DNA from: Alphaproteobacteria bacterium
GTDB taxonomy: Bacteria > Pseudomonadota > Alphaproteobacteria > UBA8366 > Aestuariispiraceae
NCBI GenBank assembly: GCA_024743195.1
Contig: JANSXE010000002.1
Span: forward strand, 124,001 to 188,000
DNA length: 64,000 nt
Reading direction: 5' to 3'
The notes beneath the pieces are model-generated. The model searched no databases. It had not been told where the DNA came from and saw only the letters and a program-made list of their open reading frames with translations. The translations under genes were made by a program, and so were the position numbers. Of the stretch, positions 46,749 to 54,751 are shown in pieces. Position 1 is the first letter of the stretch. The number at the start of each line of letters is the position of its first letter.

Positions 46749-47568
46749 CGCGAACCGTTCCCCCTTGGCCGATTCCCCTTCGGCCGACGGCCTCACCCTG
46801 GCCCTGGCGCAGACGCCGGGAGAGCTCGACGGAGTCGCGGCGCGGCTCGCCTGGTTGGAGCAGGCGGCGGCGCCGCTGGCCGCGCGGGGCGTCGACCTGC
46901 TGTTGCTGCCGGAGCTCTTCGCAAGCGGCTACAACGTCCCCGATCGGCTCGCCGCGGCGGCCGAGCCGGCCGACGGCCCGACCGCCCGGCGCATCGCCGC
47001 GCTGGCCGCGCGCTGCGGCCTGGCGATCCATTACGGCTATCCGGAAGCCGCCGGCGGGCGGCTTTACAACGCGGCCCAGTGCTTCGGGCCGGACGGCGTG
47101 CGCCTCGGCGGCCATCGCAAGCTGCTGCTGCCGCCCGGCTTCGAGGGCGAGAGCTTCGCGGCCGGGTCGGCCTGCACCCCCTTTCGCCATCGCGGGCTCA
47201 CGATCGCGACGCTGATCTGCTACGATGTGGAGTTTCCCGAGACCGTGCGCCATGCGGCCGCGGCCGGCGCCGATCTGGTGCTGGTCCCGACGGCGCTGGC
47301 CGCAGAGTGGGCCGTGGTCGCACGCCGGATGGTCCCGACCCGCGCGCTGGAGAACGGCGTCTATCTCGCCTACGCCAACCATTGCGGGACGGAGGGCGAT
47401 CTGCGCTATCTCGGCGAAAGCTGCATCGCGGCGCCGGACGGGCGCGACCTCGCCCGCGCCGGCGCAGGCCCGGAAATCCTGACCGCGCGCCTCACCCGCT
47501 CGGCCGTCGAGGCCGCGCGGCGCCGCCTGCCCTATCGCGCCGATCTGACGCGGCTGCGGTTCGGTTGA
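46741..47568 (+). CDS. Nitrilase-superfamily amidohydrolase
   Basis: A 275-residue carbon-nitrogen hydrolase. The catalytic triad is E58 (L-L-P-E-L-F), K127 (G-H-R-K-L-L-L-P) and C160 (L-I-C-Y-D-V-E-F-P-E). The length and the Y-D-V-E-F-P context fit aliphatic amidases, omega-amidases or carbamoyl-amine hydrolases rather than true nitrilases. It starts with GTG at 46741 inside the end of the M24 gene, so the two are translationally coupled and probably act on the same compound, for instance ring opening followed by amide hydrolysis (inference). Confidence 0.8.
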   Translation: MADANRSPLADSPSADGLTLALAQTPGELDGVAARLAWLEQAAAPLAARGVDLLLLPELFASGYNVPDRLAAAAEPADGPTARRIAALAARCGLAIHYGYPEAAGGRLYNAAQCFGPDGVRLGGHRKLLLPPGFEGESFAAGSACTPFRHRGLTIATLICYDVEFPETVRHAAAAGADLVLVPTALAAEWAVVARRMVPTRALENGVYLAYANHCGTEGDLRYLGESCIAAPDGRDLARAGAGPEILTARLTRSAVEAARRRLPYRADLTRLRFG

Positions 47569-47673
47569 ACGCCAGCCGTCGGGGAATCAGCCGCCCGTCG
47601 ATCCACCCCTCGCCCACTCGTAAAAAGCGTGTTATTGTTTGATGCACGCATAGAGAGGGAAAGGGGAGTCGCC

Positions 47674-49113
47674 ATGTCTCGGTCAGCCTGGATTTCATCG
47701 AGCGTCCGCCGTCTGCGCCGGGGCGCCGCGGCGGCGCTTCTGCTTACGCTGTCGGTCCTCATCCTGCCGGCGGCGGCGCTGGCGGAGAGCCTGACGGTCG
47801 GGCTTTACCCCTATGTGCCGCGCCTGCAGCAGTTCCAGGATGCGGTCACCGACGCCTGGGCGAAGGTCGAGCCCACCGTCCAGCTCAACTTTTTGACCAC
47901 CAGCCAGTGGGACGGCGGCTACGACATGAACCCGCCCGCGAGTGCGGACGTGTTCGTCTTCGACGCCATGTTCCTGAACTATTTCCGCACCCAGGGCTAT
48001 CTGGAGACCATCGCGGAGAGCGAGATTTCGAACCCCTCCGACTTCCTGCCTTACGCGCTGGACGGGGTGAAGACCGCGAGCGGCTATTCGGCGATCCCGC
48101 TCTTGGGCTGCACCAACATCCTGTTCTACCAGAAGACCGATGCGGCGGTCGCGAACGCGGACACGATCGACCAGCTCGACGCCGTCCTGGGGCAGTGCAG
48201 CTACACCAGCCAGATCCCGCCGGACCGGCGCGGGCTGATGATCGACATGGCGGGCGGCACGACCAACGCCTCGCTCTATCTCTATATCGAGGCGGGGATC
48301 GAGGATAAGTGGCCCGTCGCCCTGCCGCAGAGCGAGGCCGACCTCGATCCGACGGCGGTGGCGATCCAGCGCAAGATGCTGGCGATGGCGAGCTACTATA
48401 ACGGCACCGAGGACCCGGGGTCCGAATACGGCCGCGCCAACTGGTACAGCCACGGCTGGGGCCGGGCGACGGTGGGCTTCACCGAATCCATGTCGGCGAT
48501 GACCGAGGCGACGCGGCAGGCGACGGACTTCAAACTCTTCCCCGCCTCCAACAACACCGACGCGCCGAACCTGTTCTATTCCGACGTGATCGGGATCAAC
48601 ACGACCACGGCCTCGCGCGGGACCCGCGATCTGGCGGTGAAGCTGGCCGGCGTCATGGCGTCGAGCGAGGTGGTGGTGGCCAGCATCGGGCCGGGCGGCG
48701 GCTCCGCCTACCCGCAGTATCTGATGCCGGTGCGCACCAGCGTCTTCCAGACTCTCGGCCAGACCTTCCCGAAGTACCAGGACATGCAGACCCTGGTGAA
48801 CACGTCGAACCCGGTGCTGTTCAGCCTGGATGCGGACGCCCGCAACTGGCTGAGCTCGATGAAGAACGTCATCAAGACCGAGGCGCGGGAGGATTACGCC
48901 TGCGGCTGCGACTTCGACGCGGTGCAGTCGATTCCGGACAACAGCGCCGCCGCGCCGGTCTGCCAGCAGACCTGTTCCGCGCACGGCGGCTGGAACGGCC
49001 AATGGACGAACCAGTACCCGGCCTCGCAAAGCGGCTCGGTCTGCGGCTGCAACGCCTGTCCGACCCCGGTCGCGGTGGACACGCTGGTCGCCACGCCGCG
49101 CGCCAACGATTGA
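47674..49113 (+). CDS. Secreted thiaminase I homologue with Cys-rich MVL-like lectin domain
   Basis: A 479-residue exported protein. Residues 1-38 are a signal peptide ending A-A-A-L-A-E-S. Residues 39-405 follow bacterial thiaminase I (thiamine pyridinylase) in order: V-G-L-Y-P-Y-V-P, A-D-V-F-V-F-D, the nucleophile C146 in L-G-C-T-N-I-L-F-Y, D-M-A-G-G-T-T-N-A-S, the base E271 in G-F-T-E-S-M-S, L-F-Y-S-D-V and Y-P-Q-Y-L-M-P. The C146-E271 spacing (125) is close to that recalled for the Paenibacillus enzyme (C113-E241). Residues 409-462 form a cysteine-rich module (C410, C412, C430, C434, C457, C459, C462) with G-G-W-N-G-Q-W-T, resembling MVL/mannan-binding lectins. GGGAAAGGGGAG precedes the ATG. 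Confidence 0.75.
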   Translation: MSRSAWISSSVRRLRRGAAAALLLTLSVLILPAAALAESLTVGLYPYVPRLQQFQDAVTDAWAKVEPTVQLNFLTTSQWDGGYDMNPPASADVFVFDAMFLNYFRTQGYLETIAESEISNPSDFLPYALDGVKTASGYSAIPLLGCTNILFYQKTDAAVANADTIDQLDAVLGQCSYTSQIPPDRRGLMIDMAGGTTNASLYLYIEAGIEDKWPVALPQSEADLDPTAVAIQRKMLAMASYYNGTEDPGSEYGRANWYSHGWGRATVGFTESMSAMTEATRQATDFKLFPASNNTDAPNLFYSDVIGINTTTASRGTRDLAVKLAGVMASSEVVVASIGPGGGSAYPQYLMPVRTSVFQTLGQTFPKYQDMQTLVNTSNPVLFSLDADARNWLSSMKNVIKTEAREDYACGCDFDAVQSIPDNSAAAPVCQQTCSAHGGWNGQWTNQYPASQSGSVCGCNACPTPVAVDTLVATPRAND

Positions 49114-49225
49114 GGCGTGCGGGCGCCCGCGCATTCACCTTCCGCCCGCGATGCGGTAGCCTGACGCTGAAGCGGTCGTCCGCGGGAGACGGCCTGCGGG
49201 AGACGGCGTCGGGAGGGCTGGCGCG

Positions 49226-49702
49226 GTGCGGGAGCTTGGGACGGAGTCCGCCCTGTTGCGGCGGGTCTGGGCGGTGTGGCGCGGTCTGCCGCGGCGCGGC
49301 GACCTGCCGCGGCGCGCCGACTTCTCGCCGACCCTGCTCGCGCCGGAGGACCTGCGCTACATCCTGCTGGTGGAGGTGATCGACGGCGGGCGGGACTTCG
49401 CATACCGCCTCGTCGGGACCGGCGTCGTCCAGGCGGTGGGGAAGGAATTCACCGGGCTGAAACTCTCGGAGCATCTCGACGAACACGAGGTGCCGGAACT
49501 GTTCGCCGACTATCGCCGTGCGGTCCAGCAACGGACCCCCACCCTGTTCCAGGGCGGCATGCTGCGCTTCGACAAGGACTGGATGGCCTATGAGCGGTTG
49601 AGCCTGCCCCTGGTCGACGACGGCGGTCGGGTGTCTGTCCTGCTGGGCGCCGCGGATTTCGGGCCGATCGATCCGCCCGCCGGCGGCAGACCCCTGGGAT
49701 AG
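49226..49702 (+). CDS. PAS_5-type single-domain protein
   Basis: A 158-residue cytosolic protein that is essentially one PAS domain of the alphaproteobacterial PAS_5 kind: R-R-A-D-F-S-P-T-L-L-A-P-E-D-L-R-Y-I-L-L, then D-F-A-Y-R-L-V-G-T-G and F-T-G-L-K-L-S-E-H. No kinase or DNA-binding part. Start is GTG at 49226, preceded by GGGAGG. A 14-bp tandem duplication (GCGGGAGACGGC, 49182-49209) lies just upstream. Function unknown; such proteins are common orphan sensors. Confidence 0.7.
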   Translation: MRELGTESALLRRVWAVWRGLPRRGDLPRRADFSPTLLAPEDLRYILLVEVIDGGRDFAYRLVGTGVVQAVGKEFTGLKLSEHLDEHEVPELFADYRRAVQQRTPTLFQGGMLRFDKDWMAYERLSLPLVDDGGRVSVLLGAADFGPIDPPAGGRPLG

Positions 49703-49837
49703 CCGGCTCTGGAGACCCCCGCAGCGCCCGCGGCGTCGGCGCCGGATTTGACAAGCGGCCCCCGGCCGCGCTCAATCCCCGCCGACAGAGACGCGCGCCG
49801 CCGGGCGCGCCGGGACGCGACCAGGGAGCGAGCCAGC

Positions 49838-50821
49838 ATGAAAGCCATTCTGATCACCAAGGACGACGACGCCTATGCGGCCGCGCTGAGCGATGTGGAC
49901 GCGGCCGATCTGCCCGAGGGCGACGTGACGGTGCGGGTCGCCTACTCGACGCTCAACTATAAGGACAGCCTGGCGATCACCGGCAAATCGCCGGTCGTGC
50001 GCAAGTTTCCGATGGTCCCCGGCATCGACCTCGCCGGGGAGGTGACGGAAAGCGGCCATCCCGACTATGCGCCCGGCGACAAGGTGGTGCTGAACGGCTG
50101 GGGCGTGGGCGAGGTGCATTGGGGCGGGCTCGCCCAGACGGCGCGGCTCAAGGGCGATTGGCTGATCAAGCTGCCGGACGCCTTCAGCGAGCAACAGGCC
50201 ATGGCGATCGGCACGGCGGGCTATACGGCCGCGCTGTGCGTGCTGGCGCTGGCCGATCACGGGATCGCGCCGGACCGGGGCGACGTCGTGGTGACCGGCG
50301 CCGCGGGCGGCGTCGGCAGCGTGGCGATCGCGCTCCTGGCCAAGCGCGGCTATCGCGTCGTCGCCTCCTCCGGCCGGCCGGAGGAGCAGGCGGAGTATCT
50401 CAAAGGGCTCGGCGCGGCGGAGGTGATCGACCGCGCCGAACTGGCGGAGAAATCCAAGCCGCTCGCCAAGGAGCGCTGGGCCGGCGCGGTGGACGCCGTC
50501 GGCTCCCAGACGCTGGCGAGCCTGCTCGCCACCACCAAATACGGCGGGACTGTCGCGGCCTGCGGCCTCGCCGGCGGCTTCGACCTGCCGGCGACCGTCA
50601 TGCCCTTCATCCTGCGCGGGGTGACGCTGGCCGGGGTGGACAGCGTCTATTGTCCGCAGCCGCGCCGTGCCGAGGCGTGGGCGCTGCTGGCGGAGGAGCT
50701 CGATCCGGCCGTGCTGGAGCGCATGACGCAGGTGATCCCGCTGGCCGAGGCGATCGGGACGGCGTCCGACCAATTGGCCGGCCGGGTGCACGGCCGGGTG
50801 GTGGTCGATGTAAACGCTTGA
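49838..50821 (+). CDS. acuI: Acryloyl-CoA reductase (AcuI/YhdH), MDR family
   Basis: A 327-residue zinc-free medium-chain reductase. N-terminal [10 protein letters not shown] and Y-S-T-L-N-Y-K-D are characteristic of AcuI/YhdH; the NADPH loop is [12 protein letters not shown] and the end is [12 protein letters not shown]. AcuI reduces acryloyl-CoA to propionyl-CoA in DMSP, acrylate and 3-hydroxypropionate metabolism and removes toxic acryloyl-CoA. No DMSP lyase or demethylase gene is nearby. Start at 49838 has CAGGGAGCGAG upstream; earlier in-frame codons are arginine-rich noise. Confidence 0.85.
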   Translation: MKAILITKDDDAYAAALSDVDAADLPEGDVTVRVAYSTLNYKDSLAITGKSPVVRKFPMVPGIDLAGEVTESGHPDYAPGDKVVLNGWGVGEVHWGGLAQTARLKGDWLIKLPDAFSEQQAMAIGTAGYTAALCVLALADHGIAPDRGDVVVTGAAGGVGSVAIALLAKRGYRVVASSGRPEEQAEYLKGLGAAEVIDRAELAEKSKPLAKERWAGAVDAVGSQTLASLLATTKYGGTVAACGLAGGFDLPATVMPFILRGVTLAGVDSVYCPQPRRAEAWALLAEELDPAVLERMTQVIPLAEAIGTASDQLAGRVHGRVVVDVNA

Positions 50822-50843
50822 GCCCGCAGGCCGGCGGCGGCGC

Positions 50844-52118
50844 TCACGCCGCCAGCCGGACCTCCGGGTCGGCGAGCGCCGCCGCGGGCGGGCTCTCCCC
50901 GGCGGCCAGCAGCTTGCGCGCGTCCATGAAGTCGCGCGGGCGGTTGACCGCTTCGACGCAGGCCAGGCTCTCCCCGGCGAAGCCCAAGAGGCTGAACCGG
51001 CCGGAGCCCGGATCGCCGCGCGCCACCCAACGGTCGACGCCGAGCGACAGGCCGGCGATCTGCAGCTTGTCGGCGCCCTGATCGCTCCAGAACCAGGGCA
51101 GGGCGTCATAGGCGGCGGGCGCATCCTGCGCGCCGCTCGAATGGGTGGCGAGACCGGCGGCCAGGAAGCGCGCCTGATCGACCGCATTCTGCACGGATTC
51201 CAGCCGGACGCGCATTTGGTCGGGCGCCCAGGGCGAGGGGAAGGCCGCGCAGTCGCCGAGCGCATGGATCGCCGGATCCTCGGTCGCGAGCTTTGCGTCG
51301 ACGGCGACCCCGCCGGCCCACCGATCCAACCCCAGCCCCGCCGCCTCGGCCAGTTCGGTTCGCGGTTGCGCGCCGATCGCGCTCACCAGCAGATCGCAGG
51401 CGATCGTCTCCCCATCCCCCAGCCGGACCGCCGCGATGCGGCCGTCGGCGCGCTCCACCGCCTCGATCCGGGCGTCGAGCCGGACCGCGACGCCCGCCGC
51501 CCGGTGGCGCGCGAGGAAGAAGTCCGAGACCGCCGGCGAGACGCTGCGCGCCATCAGCCGGGGGCCGGCCTCGACCAGCGTGGTCGCGATCCCCGCCGCA
51601 GCCGCGTGGGCCGCGATCTCCAACCCGATCAGCCCGCCGCCCGCGATCGCCAGCCGCCGCGCCGCGGCGAGCGCCGGGATCAGCGCGCGCGCGTCGGCGA
51701 GGCTGCGCAGCGTGAAGAGGCCGGCCGCCGGGGTCGCAAGGTCGGCCGGGACGAAGGGCGCCGGCGCGGCGCGCGCCCCGGTCGCCAGCACCAACCGGTC
51801 GTAGGCGAGGCGCTCTCCCGTCGCGGTCTCGACCCGCCGGGCCCGGCGGTCGATCGCCGTCGCGCGCACGCCGAGCCGGAGCGAGACGCCCGCCTTCTCA
51901 TAGGCGGGGAGCGCGCGCAGCAGCGGCGGCGGCGCGTCGGCCGCACCGCTCAGATAGGCCTTCGAGAGCGGCGGGCGCTGATAGGGCGGCGCGTCCTCGG
52001 CCGAGAGCAGCAGGATCTCGCCCGCATGGCCCTTGGCGCGCAGATCGACGGCGAGCTGCGCGCCGCCATGGCCGGCGCCGAGGATGACGACGCGCGCGTC
52101 GGAGGGCAGGGTGGACAT
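50844..52118 (-). CDS. NAD(P)H-dependent ferredoxin reductase (FAD-binding)
   Basis: A 424-residue flavoprotein of the putidaredoxin/rhodocoxin reductase type. The FAD motif V-V-I-L-G-A-G-H-G-G-A-Q at 10-21 (His in place of the usual Ala/Gly), the P-P-Y-Q-R-P-P-L-S-K loop, the NAD motif I-A-G-G-G-L-I-G-L-E and the second FAD motif H-A-L-G-D-C-A are present. The C-terminal domain has W-F-W-S-D-Q. It passes electrons to the [2Fe-2S] ferredoxin encoded 14 bp upstream. The terminal oxygenase they serve is not in the window. Confidence 0.88.
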   Translation of the reverse strand: MSTLPSDARVVILGAGHGGAQLAVDLRAKGHAGEILLLSAEDAPPYQRPPLSKAYLSGAADAPPPLLRALPAYEKAGVSLRLGVRATAIDRRARRVETATGERLAYDRLVLATGARAAPAPFVPADLATPAAGLFTLRSLADARALIPALAAARRLAIAGGGLIGLEIAAHAAAAGIATTLVEAGPRLMARSVSPAVSDFFLARHRAAGVAVRLDARIEAVERADGRIAAVRLGDGETIACDLLVSAIGAQPRTELAEAAGLGLDRWAGGVAVDAKLATEDPAIHALGDCAAFPSPWAPDQMRVRLESVQNAVDQARFLAAGLATHSSGAQDAPAAYDALPWFWSDQGADKLQIAGLSLGVDRWVARGDPGSGRFSLLGFAGESLACVEAVNRPRDFMDARKLLAAGESPPAAALADPEVRLAA

Positions 52119-52132
52119 GGCCGCGCGGCGCT

Positions 52133-52456
52133 TCAGGTCTGCGCCTCGGGCAGGCGCAGCACCAGACCGTCGGGCGCGTCGTCGATCGCGATCTGGCAGC
52201 TCAGCCGGCTGGTGGGTCCGCGCGCACAGGCGGTTCCGTCGAGCAGTTCGTCCTCCATCTCGCCGCGCGCCGGAAGGCGGCCGAAGAAGGCCTCGTCGAC
52301 ATAGACGTGGCAGGTGGCGCAGCTGCAGGAGCCGCCGCACTCCGCGACGATCCCGTCGATCCCGTTCGAGACCGCGGCCTCCATCACGCTCGCCGCGCCG
52401 TCGGCGTCCACCTCGGTGCGGGTTCCGTCGGGGGCGATGAAGATCAGGGTCGGCAT
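52133..52456 (-). CDS. [2Fe-2S] ferredoxin (adrenodoxin/putidaredoxin type)
   Basis: A 107-residue ferredoxin with the vertebrate-type cluster spacing: C40-x5-C46-x2-C49 and C87, in A-E-C-G-G-S-C-S-C-A-T-C-H. One extra cysteine, C44, sits between the ligands. It probably carries electrons from the adjacent reductase to a P450 or Rieske oxygenase. It lies between the reductase and a TRAP operon in the same direction, suggesting import and oxygenation of one substrate. Start at 52456 has GGAGAGG upstream; the reading frame extends further but that part is not ferredoxin-like. Confidence 0.9.
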   Translation of the reverse strand: MPTLIFIAPDGTRTEVDADGAASVMEAAVSNGIDGIVAECGGSCSCATCHVYVDEAFFGRLPARGEMEDELLDGTACARGPTSRLSCQIAIDDAPDGLVLRLPEAQT

Positions 52457-52505
52457 ATCGAACCTCTCCTTGAAGGCGGGACCGCGGCGGGCGCGGCGGG
52501 CGCGG

Positions 52506-54083
52506 TCAACTGAACAGATAGCTCGGCAGCCAGGTCCCGAGCTGCGGGAACAGCGCCAGCAGGGAAAGCGCCAGGAGCTGCAGACCGATGAAAGGCGCGA
52601 CCCCGCGATACATGGCCTGGGTGCGGACCGTGTCCGGCGCCACACCGCGAAGGAAGAACAGCGCGAAGCCGAAGGGCGGCGTCAGGAAGCTGGTCTGCAG
52701 ATTGACCGCGATCATCACGCCGAGCCAGACCGGGTCGGCCCCCATCAGGATCAAGGCCGGCCCGACGATCGGCACCAGGATGAAGATGATCTCCAGGAAA
52801 TCCAGGAAGAAGCCCATGACGAACATCAGCGCCATGACGAAGATCATCGCGCCGGTCAATCCGCCGGGCAGCCCTTCCAAGAGGCCGTGCACCATCTCCT
52901 CGCCGCCGAGCCCGCGGAAGGTCAGCGAGAACAGGCTGGCGCCGATCAGAATGGCGAAGACCATGGCGGTGATCCGCGCGGTGCGGAACACCACCGGCGT
53001 CAGCACCGACCCCCGGAACGCGATCCAGAAGGCCAGCGCGATCGCCAGCGCGACCAGCGCGATCAGCGCGAAGGAGAGCCACATGGCGGCCTGATCGAGG
53101 ACGCTCACCTCCTCGCGGAAGAAGCGCAGGTCGAAGAAGCCGTTCATGATCATGAGGCCGATCGCGGCGGCGACGCCGGCCAGCATGATCGGGGCCAGGT
53201 CCGGCCGCGCGCGCAGGCCCGCCAGCAGCGTCGCGCCCACGGCGCCGACGCCGGCGGCCTCGGTCGGGGTCGCGATCCCGCCCAGGATCGAGCCGAGCAC
53301 GGCGACGATCAGCGCCGACGGGGCGACCAGCGCGTGCAGGATCAGACGCGTGCGCTCCTGCGGGCTCAGGCGCTCGTGCGCCTCGTCCACCACGGCCGGC
53401 GGGCAGCGCTCGGGCTGCACGCGCGAGACGAAGAAGACGTAGGCGAGATAGAGCCCGACCAGCATCAGCCCGGGGATCAGCGAGCCCGCGAAGAGATCCC
53501 CGACGCCGACCGACTTGCCGGCGAAATTGCCCGCCTTCAGATTGGCCTGCTGGTTGGCGTAGGTCAGGATGTCGCCCAGGAAGACCAGCACGATGGAGGG
53601 CGGGATCACCTGACCCAGCGTCCCGGCGGCGCAGATCGTGCCGGTCGACAGGCGTGCGTCATAGCCGTATTTCAGCATCACCGGCAGCGCGAGCAGCCCC
53701 ATGGTAACCACCGTGGCGCCGACGATGCCGGTCGAGGCCGCCATCAGCATGCCCACCAGGATGACCGAGAAGGCGAGCCCCCCGCGCGCGCCGCGGAACA
53801 GCCGCGCCATTGAGCTGAGCAGGTCCTCCGCGACCCGGGAGCGCTCGAGCATCAACCCCATATAGATGAACAGCGGCGCGGCGACGACGACCTCGTTCGA
53901 CATCACGCCGAACATGCGCTGCGGGAAGAAGTTGAGCTGACGCAGCTCGAACACGCCCATCATGTCGCCGATCGCGGCGAAGGCGAGCGCCGTCCCCGCC
54001 AGCGTGAAGGCGACCGGAAAGCCCGTCAGCATCAGCACGCAGACGGTGAGGAACATCAGCAGTTCGAGATAGACGGAGATCAC
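52506..54083 (-). CDS. TRAP transporter large permease subunit (DctM), second system
   Basis: A 525-residue DctM, about 90 residues longer than the first system because of an insert near residues 245-345 between membrane halves (containing two extra hydrophobic segments). Family stretches include V-A-A-P-L-F-I-Y-M-G, G-I-V-G-A-T-V-V-T-M-G, G-T-L-G-Q-V-I-P-P-S-I-V-L-V and L-T-P-P-F-G-F-A-L-F-F. This long form is typical of mannitol/chloroaromatic-type TRAP permeases. The start is GTG at 54083, overlapping the DctQ stop. Confidence 0.88.
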   Translation of the reverse strand: MISVYLELLMFLTVCVLMLTGFPVAFTLAGTALAFAAIGDMMGVFELRQLNFFPQRMFGVMSNEVVVAAPLFIYMGLMLERSRVAEDLLSSMARLFRGARGGLAFSVILVGMLMAASTGIVGATVVTMGLLALPVMLKYGYDARLSTGTICAAGTLGQVIPPSIVLVFLGDILTYANQQANLKAGNFAGKSVGVGDLFAGSLIPGLMLVGLYLAYVFFVSRVQPERCPPAVVDEAHERLSPQERTRLILHALVAPSALIVAVLGSILGGIATPTEAAGVGAVGATLLAGLRARPDLAPIMLAGVAAAIGLMIMNGFFDLRFFREEVSVLDQAAMWLSFALIALVALAIALAFWIAFRGSVLTPVVFRTARITAMVFAILIGASLFSLTFRGLGGEEMVHGLLEGLPGGLTGAMIFVMALMFVMGFFLDFLEIIFILVPIVGPALILMGADPVWLGVMIAVNLQTSFLTPPFGFALFFLRGVAPDTVRTQAMYRGVAPFIGLQLLALSLLALFPQLGTWLPSYLFS

Positions 54084-54640
54084 GACGCGCTCTCTTCATG
54101 GCGGGCGTGGCGCTCGACGGGCGTCGGCGGCGCCTCGCCTGTCAGCAGCGTGCGCAGGTTCTTGAGCAGGAAGGACAGACCCTGCACCGCCAGAACGGCG
54201 ACGAACACCAGGATGAAACTCTTCAGGACGTAGAGGAACGGCAGGCCGGCGATCTCGTTCGAGCCTTCGCCGAGCCGCCAGGAACGCAGCACGTAGGGAT
54301 AGCCGCGCGTCCAGATCAGCCACAGCACCGGCCCCAGCAGGAAGACGCAGCCCAGCATGTTGACCGCCGCCTGCGCCCGCGGGCTCATGCCGCGGTAGAA
54401 GATGTCGACGCGCACATGCTCGTCATGCATCAGCGCCCAGCCGGCGGCGCCGGTCAGCACCATGGCGAAGGCGTAGAGCACCGATTCGTAAAGCGCGATC
54501 AGGCTGACGCCGTAGACGTAGCGGGTGACCACGTTGACGAAGGTCACCACCACCATGAACAGCACCAGCCAGGCGATCGCCTTGCCGAAGAGCGCGGTCG
54601 CCGCGTCGAGCGTCGCGATCAGGGCGTTGAGGAGGCGCAC
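54080..54640 (-). CDS. TRAP transporter small permease subunit (DctQ), second system
   Basis: A 186-residue four-helix protein of the DctQ family: helices at about 17-40, 50-70, 90-112 and 135-160, with N-V-V-T-R-Y-V-Y-G and W-A-L-M-H-D-E-H-V-R-V-D-I-F, the last being the family's conserved loop. Starts with GTG at 54640. It is coupled to DctM by a 4-bp overlap and separated from the binding-protein gene by a hairpin-forming gap. Confidence 0.88.
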   Translation of the reverse strand: MRLLNALIATLDAATALFGKAIAWLVLFMVVVTFVNVVTRYVYGVSLIALYESVLYAFAMVLTGAAGWALMHDEHVRVDIFYRGMSPRAQAAVNMLGCVFLLGPVLWLIWTRGYPYVLRSWRLGEGSNEIAGLPFLYVLKSFILVFVAVLAVQGLSFLLKNLRTLLTGEAPPTPVERHARHEESAS

Positions 54641-54688
54641 GGGACAGGAACTCCGATCAGCGTCCCGGATGGACCGCGGACAGGGGGG

Positions 54689-54729
54689 CGCCCCGCCGCC
54701 GACGGCTTGCGGCCGACGGCGGCGGGGCG
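54689..54729 (-). other. Intercistronic GC hairpin after the second dctP
   Basis: CGCCCCGCCGCCG (54689-54701) and CGGCGGCGGGGCG (54717-54729) are perfect 13-bp partners around a 15-nt loop. On the minus-strand transcript it follows the binding-protein stop by about 22 nt. Confidence 0.55.
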
Positions 54730-54751
54730 GAAAGAACCGCCGGGCGCCACG

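Noticed and set aside
47569-47673. TPP riboswitch before the thiaminase gene
   Set aside because: The 105-bp leader lacks the conserved CTGAGA and related TPP-aptamer segments; only an AT-rich promoter-like stretch is seen.
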